From Methanobacteriota archaeon (GTDB taxonomy: Archaea; Halobacteriota; Methanomicrobia; Methanomicrobiales; Methanomicrobiaceae), in contig JAEWWL010000055.1 of assembly GCA_023396365.1 (NCBI GenBank), forward strand, positions 40,655 through 104,654: 64,000 nt of DNA, in the 5' to 3' direction. The notes under the pieces are model-generated. The model saw only the letters and a list, made by a program, of their open reading frames with translations, did no database searches and was not told the DNA's origin. Within the stretch, counting starts at the first letter, position 1. Every line of letters starts with the position of its first letter. A program made the translations under genes and the position numbers. Positions 17,461 through 26,007 of this stretch are shown piece after piece.

Positions 17461-18649
17461 TGTATGCTGTCAGATTAGAAAATCCGTCTGATATAACAAC
17501 GGTCGGATCAATTCCAAGAATTGGGAATATGAATATGAAATATGCAAACGTTCCTATTGTGCTTCCGATATTTGCAAGTGCTGCAACCAAAACCACCTTA
17601 AACATGGGGATTTTTCTCATCTGCGTAAATGTTTCAGCCTCTATAATCTTTTGAAAATCAGATGCCCTTGGCTTTCTCACCTTTGCTTCAACAATTGCCG
17701 CAAACCACCCTGCAGCAATCAGCGGGTTTAGTGATGTAAACCATGATACACAAAAAGCTGTGGCAACAGATAAGGGATGTCCGCCGGCGGCGATTGTGAA
17801 CACTGCTGCAAGAACACCGTTGATTAAAACCCAGTACAATACTGCCCAGATTAAAACCTCAAAACCTACTCCGGAAAAGGCTATCAGGATTAACAGGAAT
17901 GCAAACATTGCTATAAAGGCGCCTCCGATAACAAGACTCCACGGAAACTGCTTCTGCTGTTTTACAAGAGAATCAAAAGGCGGCAGCTTTGAAGGATCTG
18001 ATAAATATCCTGTTATTCCTTTTACATGCCCTGCACCGACAACTCCTAAAACTTTTTCATTGCTCTTTGAAAGCCGCAGGAGAGAGTGTGAAAGATATGC
18101 ATCTCTCTCATCAATCAGGGCCTTTGCACCATTGGGAGAGAATTTGTGAAACTCTTCAATTGCCATCTCGACTAGATCCCTGTCCTTTGCAAGGCTTTCA
18201 ATATCTATTTCATCACTGCCGCTGTCGCGTCCTGCAATTGTCCCGGCAAGAGCTCCAATCAGTTTAATCTTCTCCCAAAGGCTCATTCCCTTCCAGAATC
18301 TTGAGAGGGTTATTCTTATGTCCCTGTCAGCAAGTGCTATCGGGATATTTCTCTCTTCAGCCTCTTTTATTGCAGCAATCATCTCAGAGCCTGGTTCAAC
18401 GCCGACATCCATTCCAATTTTTCTCTGGATGTATGCAAGCATCCACTGAACCAGAACCTCTGAAAAATTTCCGCCTTTTAAGATGTCGTCAACGCCGGGC
18501 TTTGGCCCTTCTTTTTTTAGGGCTGCATATCTCCCCCTGTCAAGCTCAATTGCTATAACATCCGGGGAGAACTCTTCAATTGCATTTCGAACATCCTCAA
18601 CACTGTTTTTTGATACATGCGCTGTTCCAACAAGCCTTATTTCACTCAA
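17444..18649 (-). CDS. TraB/GumN family membrane protein
   Basis: A 401-residue protein. The N-terminal ~215 residues are a TraB domain with the family's two motifs, VGTAHVSK at the start and VGAGHVKGI near residue 205, plus the conserved IELDRGRY segment. The C-terminal half has four to five membrane helices (from about residue 235). TraB-type proteins occur from enterococci (pheromone shutdown) to mitochondria and are thought to be metal-dependent proteases related to TIKI; in archaea the substrate is unknown. Its start overlaps the end of the YkgJ-type gene by eight bases, so the two are translationally coupled. Confidence 0.9.
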   Translation of the reverse strand: MSEIRLVGTAHVSKNSVEDVRNAIEEFSPDVIAIELDRGRYAALKKEGPKPGVDDILKGGNFSEVLVQWMLAYIQRKIGMDVGVEPGSEMIAAIKEAEERNIPIALADRDIRITLSRFWKGMSLWEKIKLIGALAGTIAGRDSGSDEIDIESLAKDRDLVEMAIEEFHKFSPNGAKALIDERDAYLSHSLLRLSKSNEKVLGVVGAGHVKGITGYLSDPSKLPPFDSLVKQQKQFPWSLVIGGAFIAMFAFLLILIAFSGVGFEVLIWAVLYWVLINGVLAAVFTIAAGGHPLSVATAFCVSWFTSLNPLIAAGWFAAIVEAKVRKPRASDFQKIIEAETFTQMRKIPMFKVVLVAALANIGSTIGTFAYFIFIFPILGIDPTVVISDGFSNLTAYICSLF

Positions 18650-19181
18650 TTTCCTTTACTCCTTCGCTGTCTATAACGCACTTTTTTATCTTTGAGATGT
18701 CTGCGTTTTCATATCTCATCTTTATTTTTTGAAATTCCATCTCTTCATTCTCTTTTCTTTCTATTATGGTATCTGCCTGGATTTTTGCCTCTTCACCGGA
18801 TATATCGAGGCCCTGGTTTTTGCATTCAGAAACAATCAGGGTCTCATCGGTCAGCATAAACGGAAATGTTCTGCATATCCATGGGCGGTTTTTATAAATT
18901 CTGCATCTGTTGTCGTTATTCAAAAAGATGCACTGCCCGCCTTTTCTCTTAAGGCACCATGCAAGTGTGACACTGCAGCCTCCTGCCTCAAAGAAATCAG
19001 GATATGGGTCTGCAACTTCATCCCATTTCATGCCTGTAGCAGCGATTATGTCTCTTACTTCCTCGGCGCTTATCAGAATCAGATTGGAATCAGGGGTATT
19101 TTCCCTGCAGCAGTCTCCGCACATCATGCACCGGAAACCTGTTTTTTTAAGTAAAGCTTCAATCTCTTTTCTGTCGGGCAT
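18642..19181 (-). CDS. YkgJ family cysteine-cluster protein
   Basis: A 179-residue protein with the zinc- or iron-cluster pattern of the YkgJ family: CMMCGDCC near residue 18, and further cysteines at GGCSVTLAWCLKRKGGQCIF and CRIYKNRPWICRTFP. The C-terminal third is charged and helical. The metal and function are not established for the family. It is cotranslated with the TraB protein (eight-base overlap). Confidence 0.88.
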   Translation of the reverse strand: MPDRKEIEALLKKTGFRCMMCGDCCRENTPDSNLILISAEEVRDIIAATGMKWDEVADPYPDFFEAGGCSVTLAWCLKRKGGQCIFLNNDNRCRIYKNRPWICRTFPFMLTDETLIVSECKNQGLDISGEEAKIQADTIIERKENEEMEFQKIKMRYENADISKIKKCVIDSEGVKEIE

Positions 19182-19235
19182 AAAATTACCTGTTTTATAA
19201 AAATTGTTCTTTGAAGAAATAAAAAGGGCGGATTA

Positions 19236-19796
19236 TCAGAGCAGTTCTTTTGTAATTCTGTCAAAATTTTCAAAAACAATATGGCCGTCTTTTGTGTGGC
19301 TTACTTCGGGGTGCCACTGAACTCCGTAGATATATTCATCTTTTTTTGCTATTGCCTCTGCCCCGCAGATATTGGATCTTGCAAGAAGTGAAAAACCCTC
19401 GGGTATTGCTTTAACTTCATCTGCATGTGATGCCCACACCTGAATTTTTTCAGGATATCCGTCGAGGATATCGTTGTGGTCAATAATATCCACATCAATT
19501 CCGCCAAAGCCGCCCATTGTTCCTTTCTCAACTCTTCCCTCTCTTCTGACAGCAATAATATGCAGCCCAAGGCAGATTCCAAGAACAGGCAGTCCGAGGT
19601 CGACATATTCCAAACCAAATCCGGCGCGCTCAAGAGACGGTCCGCCGCCGAGAATTATTCCTCTGCACCCTTCGGCAACTATCTCCGGAGGAGTGTCATT
19701 TTTAATCATTTCAGCTTCTATATCCAGGTCTCTTAGCATTCTTTTTATGAGGTGGTTTGACTGGCCAAAATTGTTTACTAGATAGATTGGGCGCAT
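19236..19796 (-). CDS. guaAA: GMP synthase glutaminase subunit A
   Basis: A 186-residue class I amidotransferase matching the archaeal stand-alone GMP synthase subunit A. The nucleophile Cys is in GICLGLH (near residue 75) and the catalytic His/Glu pair is in GVQWHPEVSHT (near residue 164). It splits glutamine and passes ammonia to the separate ATP-pyrophosphatase subunit (GuaAB), which is not in this window. The enzyme makes GMP from XMP. Archaeal GMP synthase is commonly split like this. Confidence 0.95.
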   Translation of the reverse strand: MRPIYLVNNFGQSNHLIKRMLRDLDIEAEMIKNDTPPEIVAEGCRGIILGGGPSLERAGFGLEYVDLGLPVLGICLGLHIIAVRREGRVEKGTMGGFGGIDVDIIDHNDILDGYPEKIQVWASHADEVKAIPEGFSLLARSNICGAEAIAKKDEYIYGVQWHPEVSHTKDGHIVFENFDRITKELL

Positions 19797-19884
19797 CTGT
19801 ATACTTAATAGGAAATTTAAATGTATATTCTTTTCACAGGAACACTGTGAAAATTTTAAAAATGATTTTATTCTGAGTTAACCC

Positions 19885-20913
19885 TTAGAAATCATCTTTG
19901 TTTCTGCACCGGAAAAGGGTCATGTAATCTTTTATTTTTCTAAAAATATCATCCTTTGAAAAACCGGACATGTAAGCAAGCCACAGCGCTCCTCCTAGGA
20001 CTGCACCTTCCTTTACCTCTCCGTTTTCATATCTTTCAAGAGACCTGATGCCAATATTCTTAAAATCCGGATCGACATACCATCCTGTTGCACCAACCTC
20101 GTCCGCGCTTTTTTCAATGTTTGCTGATAAGTCTTTTCTGACATATTCTGTGGTTACAAACGGGGGCATTTTATTTCCAAGCGATTTTATGTGTGCACAG
20201 ACTGCAAGCATCTGTGTGCCGCCGGAGAGCACAACATGCCCCTTATATCCTTCTGCTATTCCGGCAACAACCGGCATCATGGGGTCTCCTGCATAGCGGA
20301 TTATATCAAAAGGAGCGGTTATATGATCTTTTTTAATTCTGTCAAGTGTTCTCTGGCAGATTTCCGCTTTGAGTCCTGTGGGGTTTTTGATAAAACTGCT
20401 TGAAACACCTGCACTGTATCCTAGAGCCCTTAATACGCAGAGTGCGGTAGTTGTCCCTCCCGGTATACTCTCACCAAGAACTAAAAGATCACTGTATTTT
20501 CCCCATTGTCTGCCTATTGTGACTCCTCTTTTGTAAAGCTCTTCAGGAGATGATACAGCATCCTCAAATCTGGGATCCTCTCCTGGCTTTCCATATACAT
20601 CCATGCATGGAAAATCCGGTTTGTTTACAAGACCTGCATTTACAATGACAGGCTCTATATCACACAGCTCAAACATTGCTTTTGTAACTGTGGCAGGTGT
20701 TGCGCATCCGCGCGGGCTTAAAGGAATGTCTGTGTTTCTGTCAGGTCCGTTTAAGAGAAGTTTTGCATCAAGATTGGGTGTCATCAGTGTGGCCTCAGGG
20801 CTGGCTCCTGCAGCAGAAACGCCGGGGACTGCCGAAAGCATCGAGTTTGCAATAACCATGGCCGTCATTGGTTTTTTAAAACTTAACTCCGGCACCACTG
20901 ATAGAAAAGGCAT
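19885..20913 (-). CDS. cobT: Archaeal CobT-type nicotinate-nucleotide phosphoribosyltransferase
   Basis: A 342-residue protein of the archaeal nicotinate-mononucleotide-dependent phosphoribosyltransferase family. Recognisable motifs are GESIPGGTTTALCVL near residue 152, VLSGGTQMLA near residue 229 and GALWLAY near the C-terminus. The family activates the lower-ligand base of cobamides by transferring phosphoribose from nicotinate mononucleotide. The product goes to CobS, encoded 1.1 kb away on the other strand. Methanogens need cobamides for methyl transfer. It is a single gene. Confidence 0.92.
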   Translation of the reverse strand: MPFLSVVPELSFKKPMTAMVIANSMLSAVPGVSAAGASPEATLMTPNLDAKLLLNGPDRNTDIPLSPRGCATPATVTKAMFELCDIEPVIVNAGLVNKPDFPCMDVYGKPGEDPRFEDAVSSPEELYKRGVTIGRQWGKYSDLLVLGESIPGGTTTALCVLRALGYSAGVSSSFIKNPTGLKAEICQRTLDRIKKDHITAPFDIIRYAGDPMMPVVAGIAEGYKGHVVLSGGTQMLAVCAHIKSLGNKMPPFVTTEYVRKDLSANIEKSADEVGATGWYVDPDFKNIGIRSLERYENGEVKEGAVLGGALWLAYMSGFSKDDIFRKIKDYMTLFRCRNKDDF

Positions 20914-21118
20914 GGTAAAATTTTACCGGTTTATCTGTAATAAGATAATCTTTTTTTTTTAATTAATTAAAACCAGATTGTCCTGTTATAAGATTTATCT
21001 GCAGACTTAAGTAGGGATATTCTCAGAATTTTTTTTCCAAAACTATATTTTTGAGAAATATTATTTTATAAATCTATTTTTTTTTAGAAATTTTGCTTTT
21101 TCTGAATGAATCGCGACA

Positions 21119-21127
21119 TTTAAATAA
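21119..21127 (+). promoter_or_regulatory. Probable TATA box for the glycine-zipper protein gene
   Basis: The sequence tttaaataa lies 23-31 bases before the ATG at 21150, so the transcript would start almost at the start codon. The gap from 20914 to here is very AT-rich, with several T tracts, and shows no gene. Confidence 0.45.
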
Positions 21128-21149
21128 GCAACAATATTATAGGTTTTTT

Positions 21150-21953
21150 ATGGCTTTTATTTTCTATGCACAGGATGTCTCTTCGATGTTTCGGGATTTC
21201 AATGAGCGTTTTGTCTCCGGTCTTGCACTGCGCGGGACAGAGATTACCAACGAAAGGCGCGGCGAAAATTCGGTTACCTTTGATGTTATGTATATCGGAG
21301 AGAAGGGAACTGTTTTGATTGAGCCCTCAAACAGGGATGTAAGGGCGACATATACAGTTGAAAGAGAAAAAAAGGAGGTTAAACGTGGTCTTATGGGGGC
21401 AATTGCCGGTGCCGGCGTAGGCGGGCTTTTGGGAGGCGCTGTTGGAAGCATTCTCAACCGGGACGGGGAGGGTCTTGGGGATTCCATAACCGGTGCGCTT
21501 GGAGGTGCGGCAGCCGGGGGTGCATATGAGGCATATAATGGCTATGAGGAGTCAAGACAGGAACGCACAGGGTTTGCTGCTGTTCTTGCCGAGACTATGA
21601 AGGAGGTTGAAGAAGAGATACATGAAATTCTTGGGGCACAGGAAGAGGCAAGACAGGCCAGAAGCGAAAAGGCAAAGGAGAGGGAGAGGGAGGATTCTGA
21701 ACAGGAAGATGATTTGAGAAGCGAAATAGAAGATGTATATGGCGATCTTTTAGCGCTTATTGAGGAGGTCAGATTTGCAGAGGCTGACGGTCGTGATATG
21801 AAGAGGATAAATGTCCGCTTAAAACGTGCTGAAGAGCTTTACTCCGAGGCTGTGTCAGCAGTTGATGAGCATAATTTTTCTGGTGCAAGGGCAAAACTCA
21901 AGGCATTTTCAGGTGTTGTCGCACAGTCACAGGATATGCTTAACGAAGAGTGA
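21150..21953 (+). CDS. Unknown protein with glycine zipper and charged coiled coil
   Basis: A 267-residue protein without a recognised family. Residues 1-75 form a compact beta-rich region (VTFDVMYIGEKGTVLIEP). Residues about 80-125 are a glycine zipper (GAIAGAGVGGLLGGAVG and a second block GALGGAAAGGAYE), often found in membrane-inserting or oligomerising segments. From about residue 145 to the end it is a highly charged helix (EEEIHEIL, EEARQARSEKAKERERED), likely a coiled coil. I chose the ATG at 21150 (MAFIFYAQ) because agg lies six bases upstream and a TATA box about 25 bases before; an earlier ATG at 21093 would add 19 low-complexity residues. Membrane or stress association is only a guess. 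Confidence 0.75.
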   Translation: MAFIFYAQDVSSMFRDFNERFVSGLALRGTEITNERRGENSVTFDVMYIGEKGTVLIEPSNRDVRATYTVEREKKEVKRGLMGAIAGAGVGGLLGGAVGSILNRDGEGLGDSITGALGGAAAGGAYEAYNGYEESRQERTGFAAVLAETMKEVEEEIHEILGAQEEARQARSEKAKEREREDSEQEDDLRSEIEDVYGDLLALIEEVRFAEADGRDMKRINVRLKRAEELYSEAVSAVDEHNFSGARAKLKAFSGVVAQSQDMLNEE

Positions 21954-22020
21954 AAAAGATTTTTGAATTTTTTTTTATGATATATTTTTTAGTAGTAAAC
22001 GGCAATTCTTAATCTGGTTT

Positions 22021-22746
22021 ATGAATGTTTTTTTTAAATCACTGGCTGCTGCTTTTCAGTTTTTTACTATCCTGCCGCTTGGCAGAAATATTGAATTTGA
22101 TGAATATACCCGGCGCTTTTATTTAATTCCCCTTGTGGGATACTTTACGGGCTGTATGGGTGCACTTGCGGCACTGCTTTGCCCCTCTCCTGAACTCTCT
22201 GCTGCATCCTGCATCGCTGTTGTAATGATTCTATATGGTTTCAATCATTTTGACGGGCTTTTGGATCTCGGAGACGGGCTTATGGCGCACGGGAGCCGGG
22301 AAAAAAGAATCAGGGCTCTTACCGATCAGAATATTGGCGCGGGCGGTGTTGCCGCAGGAATGCTTGTCATTCTTCTTACTTACGCAGGTCTTTTATCTGT
22401 TGTATTTATTCCTGCTGCTATTATTGCTTCGGAGGTTGCAGCCAAATTTTCACAGGTTATATTGCTGACTTATGGAAAACCGCTTCGTGAGGGAATTTTT
22501 TCATATACACACAGCTTTTCCAAAAAATGGTTTCCTTTCGCCTCACTTGTGCTGTGCCTCCCAATCCTTCTGCTTCCGATAACTCCTGCAGGTTTTTTCG
22601 GGATTTTAATTGCGTTGATTCTCTCATCGGGAGGGCTTTATCTCGTTTCAAACCGTCTTTTTGGTGGTTTAAACGGTGATGTTGTTGGAGCGTCAAATGA
22701 GATTACGAGACTTATTGCAATAATCGCCCTTGCAGCTGCCGGGTAA
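22021..22746 (+). CDS. cobS: Adenosylcobinamide-GDP ribazoletransferase (cobalamin synthase)
   Basis: A 241-residue integral membrane protein with about six to seven hydrophobic helices and the CobS catalytic segment NHFDGLLDLGDGLMAHGSREKRI near residues 76-98, whose aspartates bind Mg. A second family motif, GLNGDVVGASNEI, is near the C-terminus. It joins adenosylcobinamide-GDP to the activated lower-ligand nucleoside in the last step of cobamide assembly. CobT is at 19.9-20.9 kb. The ATG directly follows an AT-rich tract, with no obvious ribosome site. Confidence 0.96.
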   Translation: MNVFFKSLAAAFQFFTILPLGRNIEFDEYTRRFYLIPLVGYFTGCMGALAALLCPSPELSAASCIAVVMILYGFNHFDGLLDLGDGLMAHGSREKRIRALTDQNIGAGGVAAGMLVILLTYAGLLSVVFIPAAIIASEVAAKFSQVILLTYGKPLREGIFSYTHSFSKKWFPFASLVLCLPILLLPITPAGFFGILIALILSSGGLYLVSNRLFGGLNGDVVGASNEITRLIAIIALAAAG

Positions 22747-22841
22747 AAAACCAATTTTTTTCAATAATTATCATGGCCTTAGCTCTTTTAGTTGCCCGTG
22801 TGGCAGGTATTTTATAGAGTCAGCCACACCTATTCTATCTT

Positions 22842-23705
22842 ATGAAAGAAGCGGATCTTGGACTTCACACCAAAGGCGGTGTAATAACCCAGAAGAATGC
22901 TGATTACTGTACAATCCGCACGAGAATGCCTGCCGGTGTCATCAGTGTCGATAAAATACGCGGCATTGCCGATATTGCTGAAAAATATGGTCAGGATACA
23001 ATTCATCTGACGACTCGTCAGACAATTGAGATACCTCACATTCATTATACTGATATTGGGCCGATAGGAAAGGATCTTTTAAATAACGGAACGCCGGTTG
23101 GATCAGAAAGGGATGAGGTCGTAAATGTTGTCGCATGCCCCGGGACTGACAGGTGCAAATTTGCAAACATTGACTCAGTTGGTCTTGCCTTAAAGCTTGA
23201 TGAGAAGCTTTTTGGAAAGGAGATGCCAGTTAAGGTTCGAATATCAATATCCGCATGCCCCTATGCATGTACAAGCCCTGTTCTGAATGAGATAGGAATT
23301 ACCGGAAGGGTAAAGCCTCTCAGGACACCCGGGCTTTGCACAGGCTGCGGACATTGTGCTGAGTACTGCCGCGAGTGCGCGATATCTGTAATCAACGGGC
23401 AGGCTGTTGTTGATGACAGCAAATGTTTCCAGTGCGGCATCTGTATTGAATCCTGCCCCTTTAAGTTAATTGACATGGCCTCACGCGGATACATGATCAC
23501 AGTCGGCGGCAGGCGCGGCAGGCACCCGCAGCTTGGCAGGGAGCTTGTTGAAGTTGAAACCGAAGATGAGGTTGTTGATGTGGTTGATAAACTTGTCTAC
23601 TGGGTTTACAGGCGTGCCTGGTCAGGAAGGCTCTTATCAGACCAGCTGGATGATATTCAGTTTGAAAAATTCAAGGAAGAAGTCCTGAAATTAAAAAAGG
23701 AATAA
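22842..23705 (+). CDS. Small dissimilatory-sulfite-reductase-like protein (siroheme and ferredoxin clusters)
   Basis: A 287-residue protein. The N-terminal ~75 residues are the ferredoxin-like half-domain of nitrite/sulfite reductases (LTTRQTIEIPHI). The siroheme-[4Fe-4S] motif follows as CPGTDRCKFA and SACPYACTSP. Two [4Fe-4S] ferredoxin motifs are then inserted, CTGCGHCAEYCRECA and CFQCGICIESCPFK, and the protein ends with the second half of the core (GGRRGRHPQLGREL). This is the layout of the small Dsr-like proteins of methanogens, related to the C-terminal half of the F420-dependent sulfite reductase. Suggested roles are sulfite reduction or detoxification, or assimilation of sulfur. No flavin or F420-binding domain is fused and no partner gene adjoins it, so the electron donor is unknown. 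Confidence 0.9.
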   Translation: MKEADLGLHTKGGVITQKNADYCTIRTRMPAGVISVDKIRGIADIAEKYGQDTIHLTTRQTIEIPHIHYTDIGPIGKDLLNNGTPVGSERDEVVNVVACPGTDRCKFANIDSVGLALKLDEKLFGKEMPVKVRISISACPYACTSPVLNEIGITGRVKPLRTPGLCTGCGHCAEYCRECAISVINGQAVVDDSKCFQCGICIESCPFKLIDMASRGYMITVGGRRGRHPQLGRELVEVETEDEVVDVVDKLVYWVYRRAWSGRLLSDQLDDIQFEKFKEEVLKLKKE

Positions 23706-23887
23706 CTATTTTACTTTTCATTTGAAAATCACAAATAATTCTTTTAATAATTGTGCATTAAACATTTGGTTCATAAATTTTTCTCTCCAAAATGAATTTT
23801 TGGTTTAATTTGCGGGTATTTTCAATATAATTTTCCTGAATCTGATTTCACCCGGCAAATTTTGTTTATTTATATCAGTCAGAATTT

Positions 23888-24190
23888 TTAATATTCATAC
23901 ATAGAAGCAAAGCCGCTGTCATCATCATTTCCGCAGATTATTGCAGAGCCGTCTCTGATTAAAGTGTTGAACATCATTGCGGCATTGAGAAGTGCATCAT
24001 CAGGCTCCCTGCCTTTTTTTATTCCCGACATTTTTTCTTTCTGGGGCGTTTGTATGACTCTTTTGCCGACAAGGACTCCTTCACAGTATTTGCAGTAAGC
24101 GCAGCGGCTGTATACTGAAACATCCTTTTCTGCGCACTTTACTGTAACTTTGTCTTTTACAGTGTCACGGTTTAAAGCTAGTGTCTTCAT
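23888..24190 (-). CDS. Small cysteine-containing protein of unknown function
   Basis: A 100-residue protein with a probable metal- or cluster-binding patch: KCAEKDV ... [11 protein letters not shown], that is C-x(13)-C-x2-C-x2-C, in residues 19-37. The C-terminal half is helical ([15 protein letters not shown]) and has another Cys (ICGND). No family is recognised. It is divergent from tuf with about 180 bases between starts, and no ribosome site precedes its ATG. The spacing of the cysteines would suit zinc or an iron-sulfur cluster; this is inferred from sequence only. Confidence 0.65.
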   Translation of the reverse strand: MKTLALNRDTVKDKVTVKCAEKDVSVYSRCAYCKYCEGVLVGKRVIQTPQKEKMSGIKKGREPDDALLNAAMMFNTLIRDGSAIICGNDDDSGFASMYEY

Positions 24191-24280
24191 TAGAAAAGAG
24201 GTGTATAATCAATAGGATAAGAGTTTGTCTGTTCTTTGACAGGTTAGGCGGCGTGACTCTGCTCCCAAGGCAACAACGAA

Positions 24281-24323
24281 ATCTTTTATATGGCATATTT
24301 CCATATATAAGATACTCGTATCT
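24281..24323 (+). promoter_or_regulatory. tuf promoter region with two inverted repeats
   Basis: A TATA-like element (ttttata, 24284-24290) lies in an inverted repeat atatgg (24288-24293), seven bases, ccatat (24301-24306). It is followed by a second dyad, agatac tc gtatct (24310-24323), near the expected start site about 60 bases before the tuf ATG. A second TATA-like box (tttatataat) at 24351-24360 is too close to the ATG to give a leader. Confidence 0.45.
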
Positions 24324-24372
24324 ATGCGATTGGACGGATTATCTCGTCCTTTTATATAATGAGGTTTTGATT

Positions 24373-25650
24373 ATGGCATCTGAAAAGCCACACATGAATC
24401 TGGCCGTGGTCGGTCACATCGATCACGGGAAATCCACAACAGTTGGACGTTTACTGTTTGAGACCGGTGCTGTGCCAGCGCACATCATTGAGAACTTCCG
24501 TAAAGAAGCAGAATCAAAAGGAAAGGGTTCCTTTGAGTTTGCATGGGTTATGGACAGCCTTAAAGAGGAGCGCGAGCGTGGTATCACAATCGATATTGCT
24601 CACAAGAGGTTTGACACAGACAAGTACTACTTTACAGTAGTAGACTGCCCGGGACACCGTGACTTTGTTAAAAACATGATCACAGGTGCATCACAGGCTG
24701 ATGCAGCGCTCCTTGTTGTTGCAGCACCTGACGGCCCGATGGAGCAGACAAAAGAGCACGTATTCCTTTTGAAGACACTCGGTGTCAACCAGCTTATTGT
24801 TGGTTTAAACAAGATTGACGCAGTCAAATATGACGAAGCACGCTACAAAGAAGTAGTTGCACAGGTATCTGACCTTGTAAAGATGGTTGGATTTAACCCT
24901 GCAAATATTCCGTTTATCCCAATGTCCTCATTTAAGGGCGACAACATTTCAACAAAATCTGCAAACACACCGTGGTACAGCGGAGTAACTCTCCTTGAGT
25001 CACTCAATGCACTTGTTCCGCCGGAGCTTCCGACAACACTCCCGTTCCGTCTCCCAATTCAGGATGTATACTCAATCTCCGGTATTGGAACAGTCCCTGT
25101 CGGACGTATTGAGACAGGTATCATGAAGAAGGGAATGAAGGTTTCATTCATGCCTGCAAACAAGGATGGAGAAGTTAAATCCATTGAAATGCACCACGAA
25201 GAATATGCAGAGGCAAAGCCCGGTGACAACGTAGGTTTCAACGTCCGTGGTATCGGAAAGAATGATATCCGCCGCGGTGATGTCTGTGGACCTGCAGATG
25301 CTCCGCCATCAGTTGCAGAAGAATTTACAGCACAGATTGTAATTCTCCAGCACCCGAGTGCAATCACAGTTGGCTACACACCTGTATTCCACTGCCACAC
25401 AGCACAGGTTGCATGCACATTTACAGAACTCTTAAAGAAGCTTGACCCGCGCACAGGACAGGTTAAGGAAGAAAATCCGACATTCCTCAAGGCAGGAGAT
25501 GCGGCAATTGTAAAATTCCGCCCTGTTCAGCCAATGGTCATTGAGAAGTTCAAGGAAATCCCGCAGCTTGGAAGGTTTGCAATCCGTGATATGGGATCAA
25601 CAATTGCTGCCGGAATGTGCATTGACATTGTCCAGAAACAGATGAGATAA
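24373..25650 (+). CDS. tuf: Translation elongation factor EF-1alpha
   Basis: A 425-residue archaeal EF-1alpha. The GTPase motifs are GHIDHGKST (residues 14-22), DCPGHRD and NKID, followed by two beta-barrel domains ([25 protein letters not shown]). It carries aminoacyl-tRNA to the ribosome. The ATG at 24373 is chosen because family members begin [13 protein letters not shown]; the frame stays open upstream to 24181, but that extension is not homologous and overlaps the promoter. rpsJ follows after 33 bases, the usual archaeal tuf-S10 order. Confidence 0.98.
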   Translation: MASEKPHMNLAVVGHIDHGKSTTVGRLLFETGAVPAHIIENFRKEAESKGKGSFEFAWVMDSLKEERERGITIDIAHKRFDTDKYYFTVVDCPGHRDFVKNMITGASQADAALLVVAAPDGPMEQTKEHVFLLKTLGVNQLIVGLNKIDAVKYDEARYKEVVAQVSDLVKMVGFNPANIPFIPMSSFKGDNISTKSANTPWYSGVTLLESLNALVPPELPTTLPFRLPIQDVYSISGIGTVPVGRIETGIMKKGMKVSFMPANKDGEVKSIEMHHEEYAEAKPGDNVGFNVRGIGKNDIRRGDVCGPADAPPSVAEEFTAQIVILQHPSAITVGYTPVFHCHTAQVACTFTELLKKLDPRTGQVKEENPTFLKAGDAAIVKFRPVQPMVIEKFKEIPQLGRFAIRDMGSTIAAGMCIDIVQKQMR

Positions 25651-25683
25651 TTATCTGTTCAATAATTTTTTAGGTGACCTAAT

Positions 25684-25992
25684 ATGCAAAAAGCCCGAAT
25701 TCGACTTTCCGGAACAGATTTCGAGAAAGTAGAAATGGTCTGTGACCGCATCAGAGAGATCGCAGAACGTACAGGTGTAAACCTTTCAGGACCTGTACCG
25801 CTTCCGACCAAAAAAATGGTCGTTCCTATACGCAAAAGCCCAGACGGTGAAGGTACAGCTACCTGGGACCGCTGGCAGATGCGTGTCCACAAGAGACTAA
25901 TAGATCTCGATGCAGATGAACGTGCACTCAGACAATTAATGCGCATTCAGGTCCCAAAGGACATCGGCATTGAGATTGTTCTGGAAAACTAA
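25684..25992 (+). CDS. rpsJ: 30S ribosomal protein S10 (uS10)
   Basis: A 102-residue archaeal uS10 of normal length, with the family sequence [15 protein letters not shown] at the N-terminus and [22 protein letters not shown] in the middle loop. It is part of the head of the small subunit. A strong ribosome site, aggtga (25671-25676), lies seven bases before the ATG. It is cotranscribed with tuf and probably with the downstream agl23-like gene, 15 bases later. Confidence 0.98.
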   Translation: MQKARIRLSGTDFEKVEMVCDRIREIAERTGVNLSGPVPLPTKKMVVPIRKSPDGEGTATWDRWQMRVHKRLIDLDADERALRQLMRIQVPKDIGIEIVLEN

Positions 25993-26007
25993 ACAGGGAG
26001 GCGGCAG

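Noticed and set aside
24181..24372. N-terminal extension of EF-1alpha to base 24181
   Set aside because: The added residues do not match the family, which begins at the ATG at 24373, and they run through the promoter and dyads.
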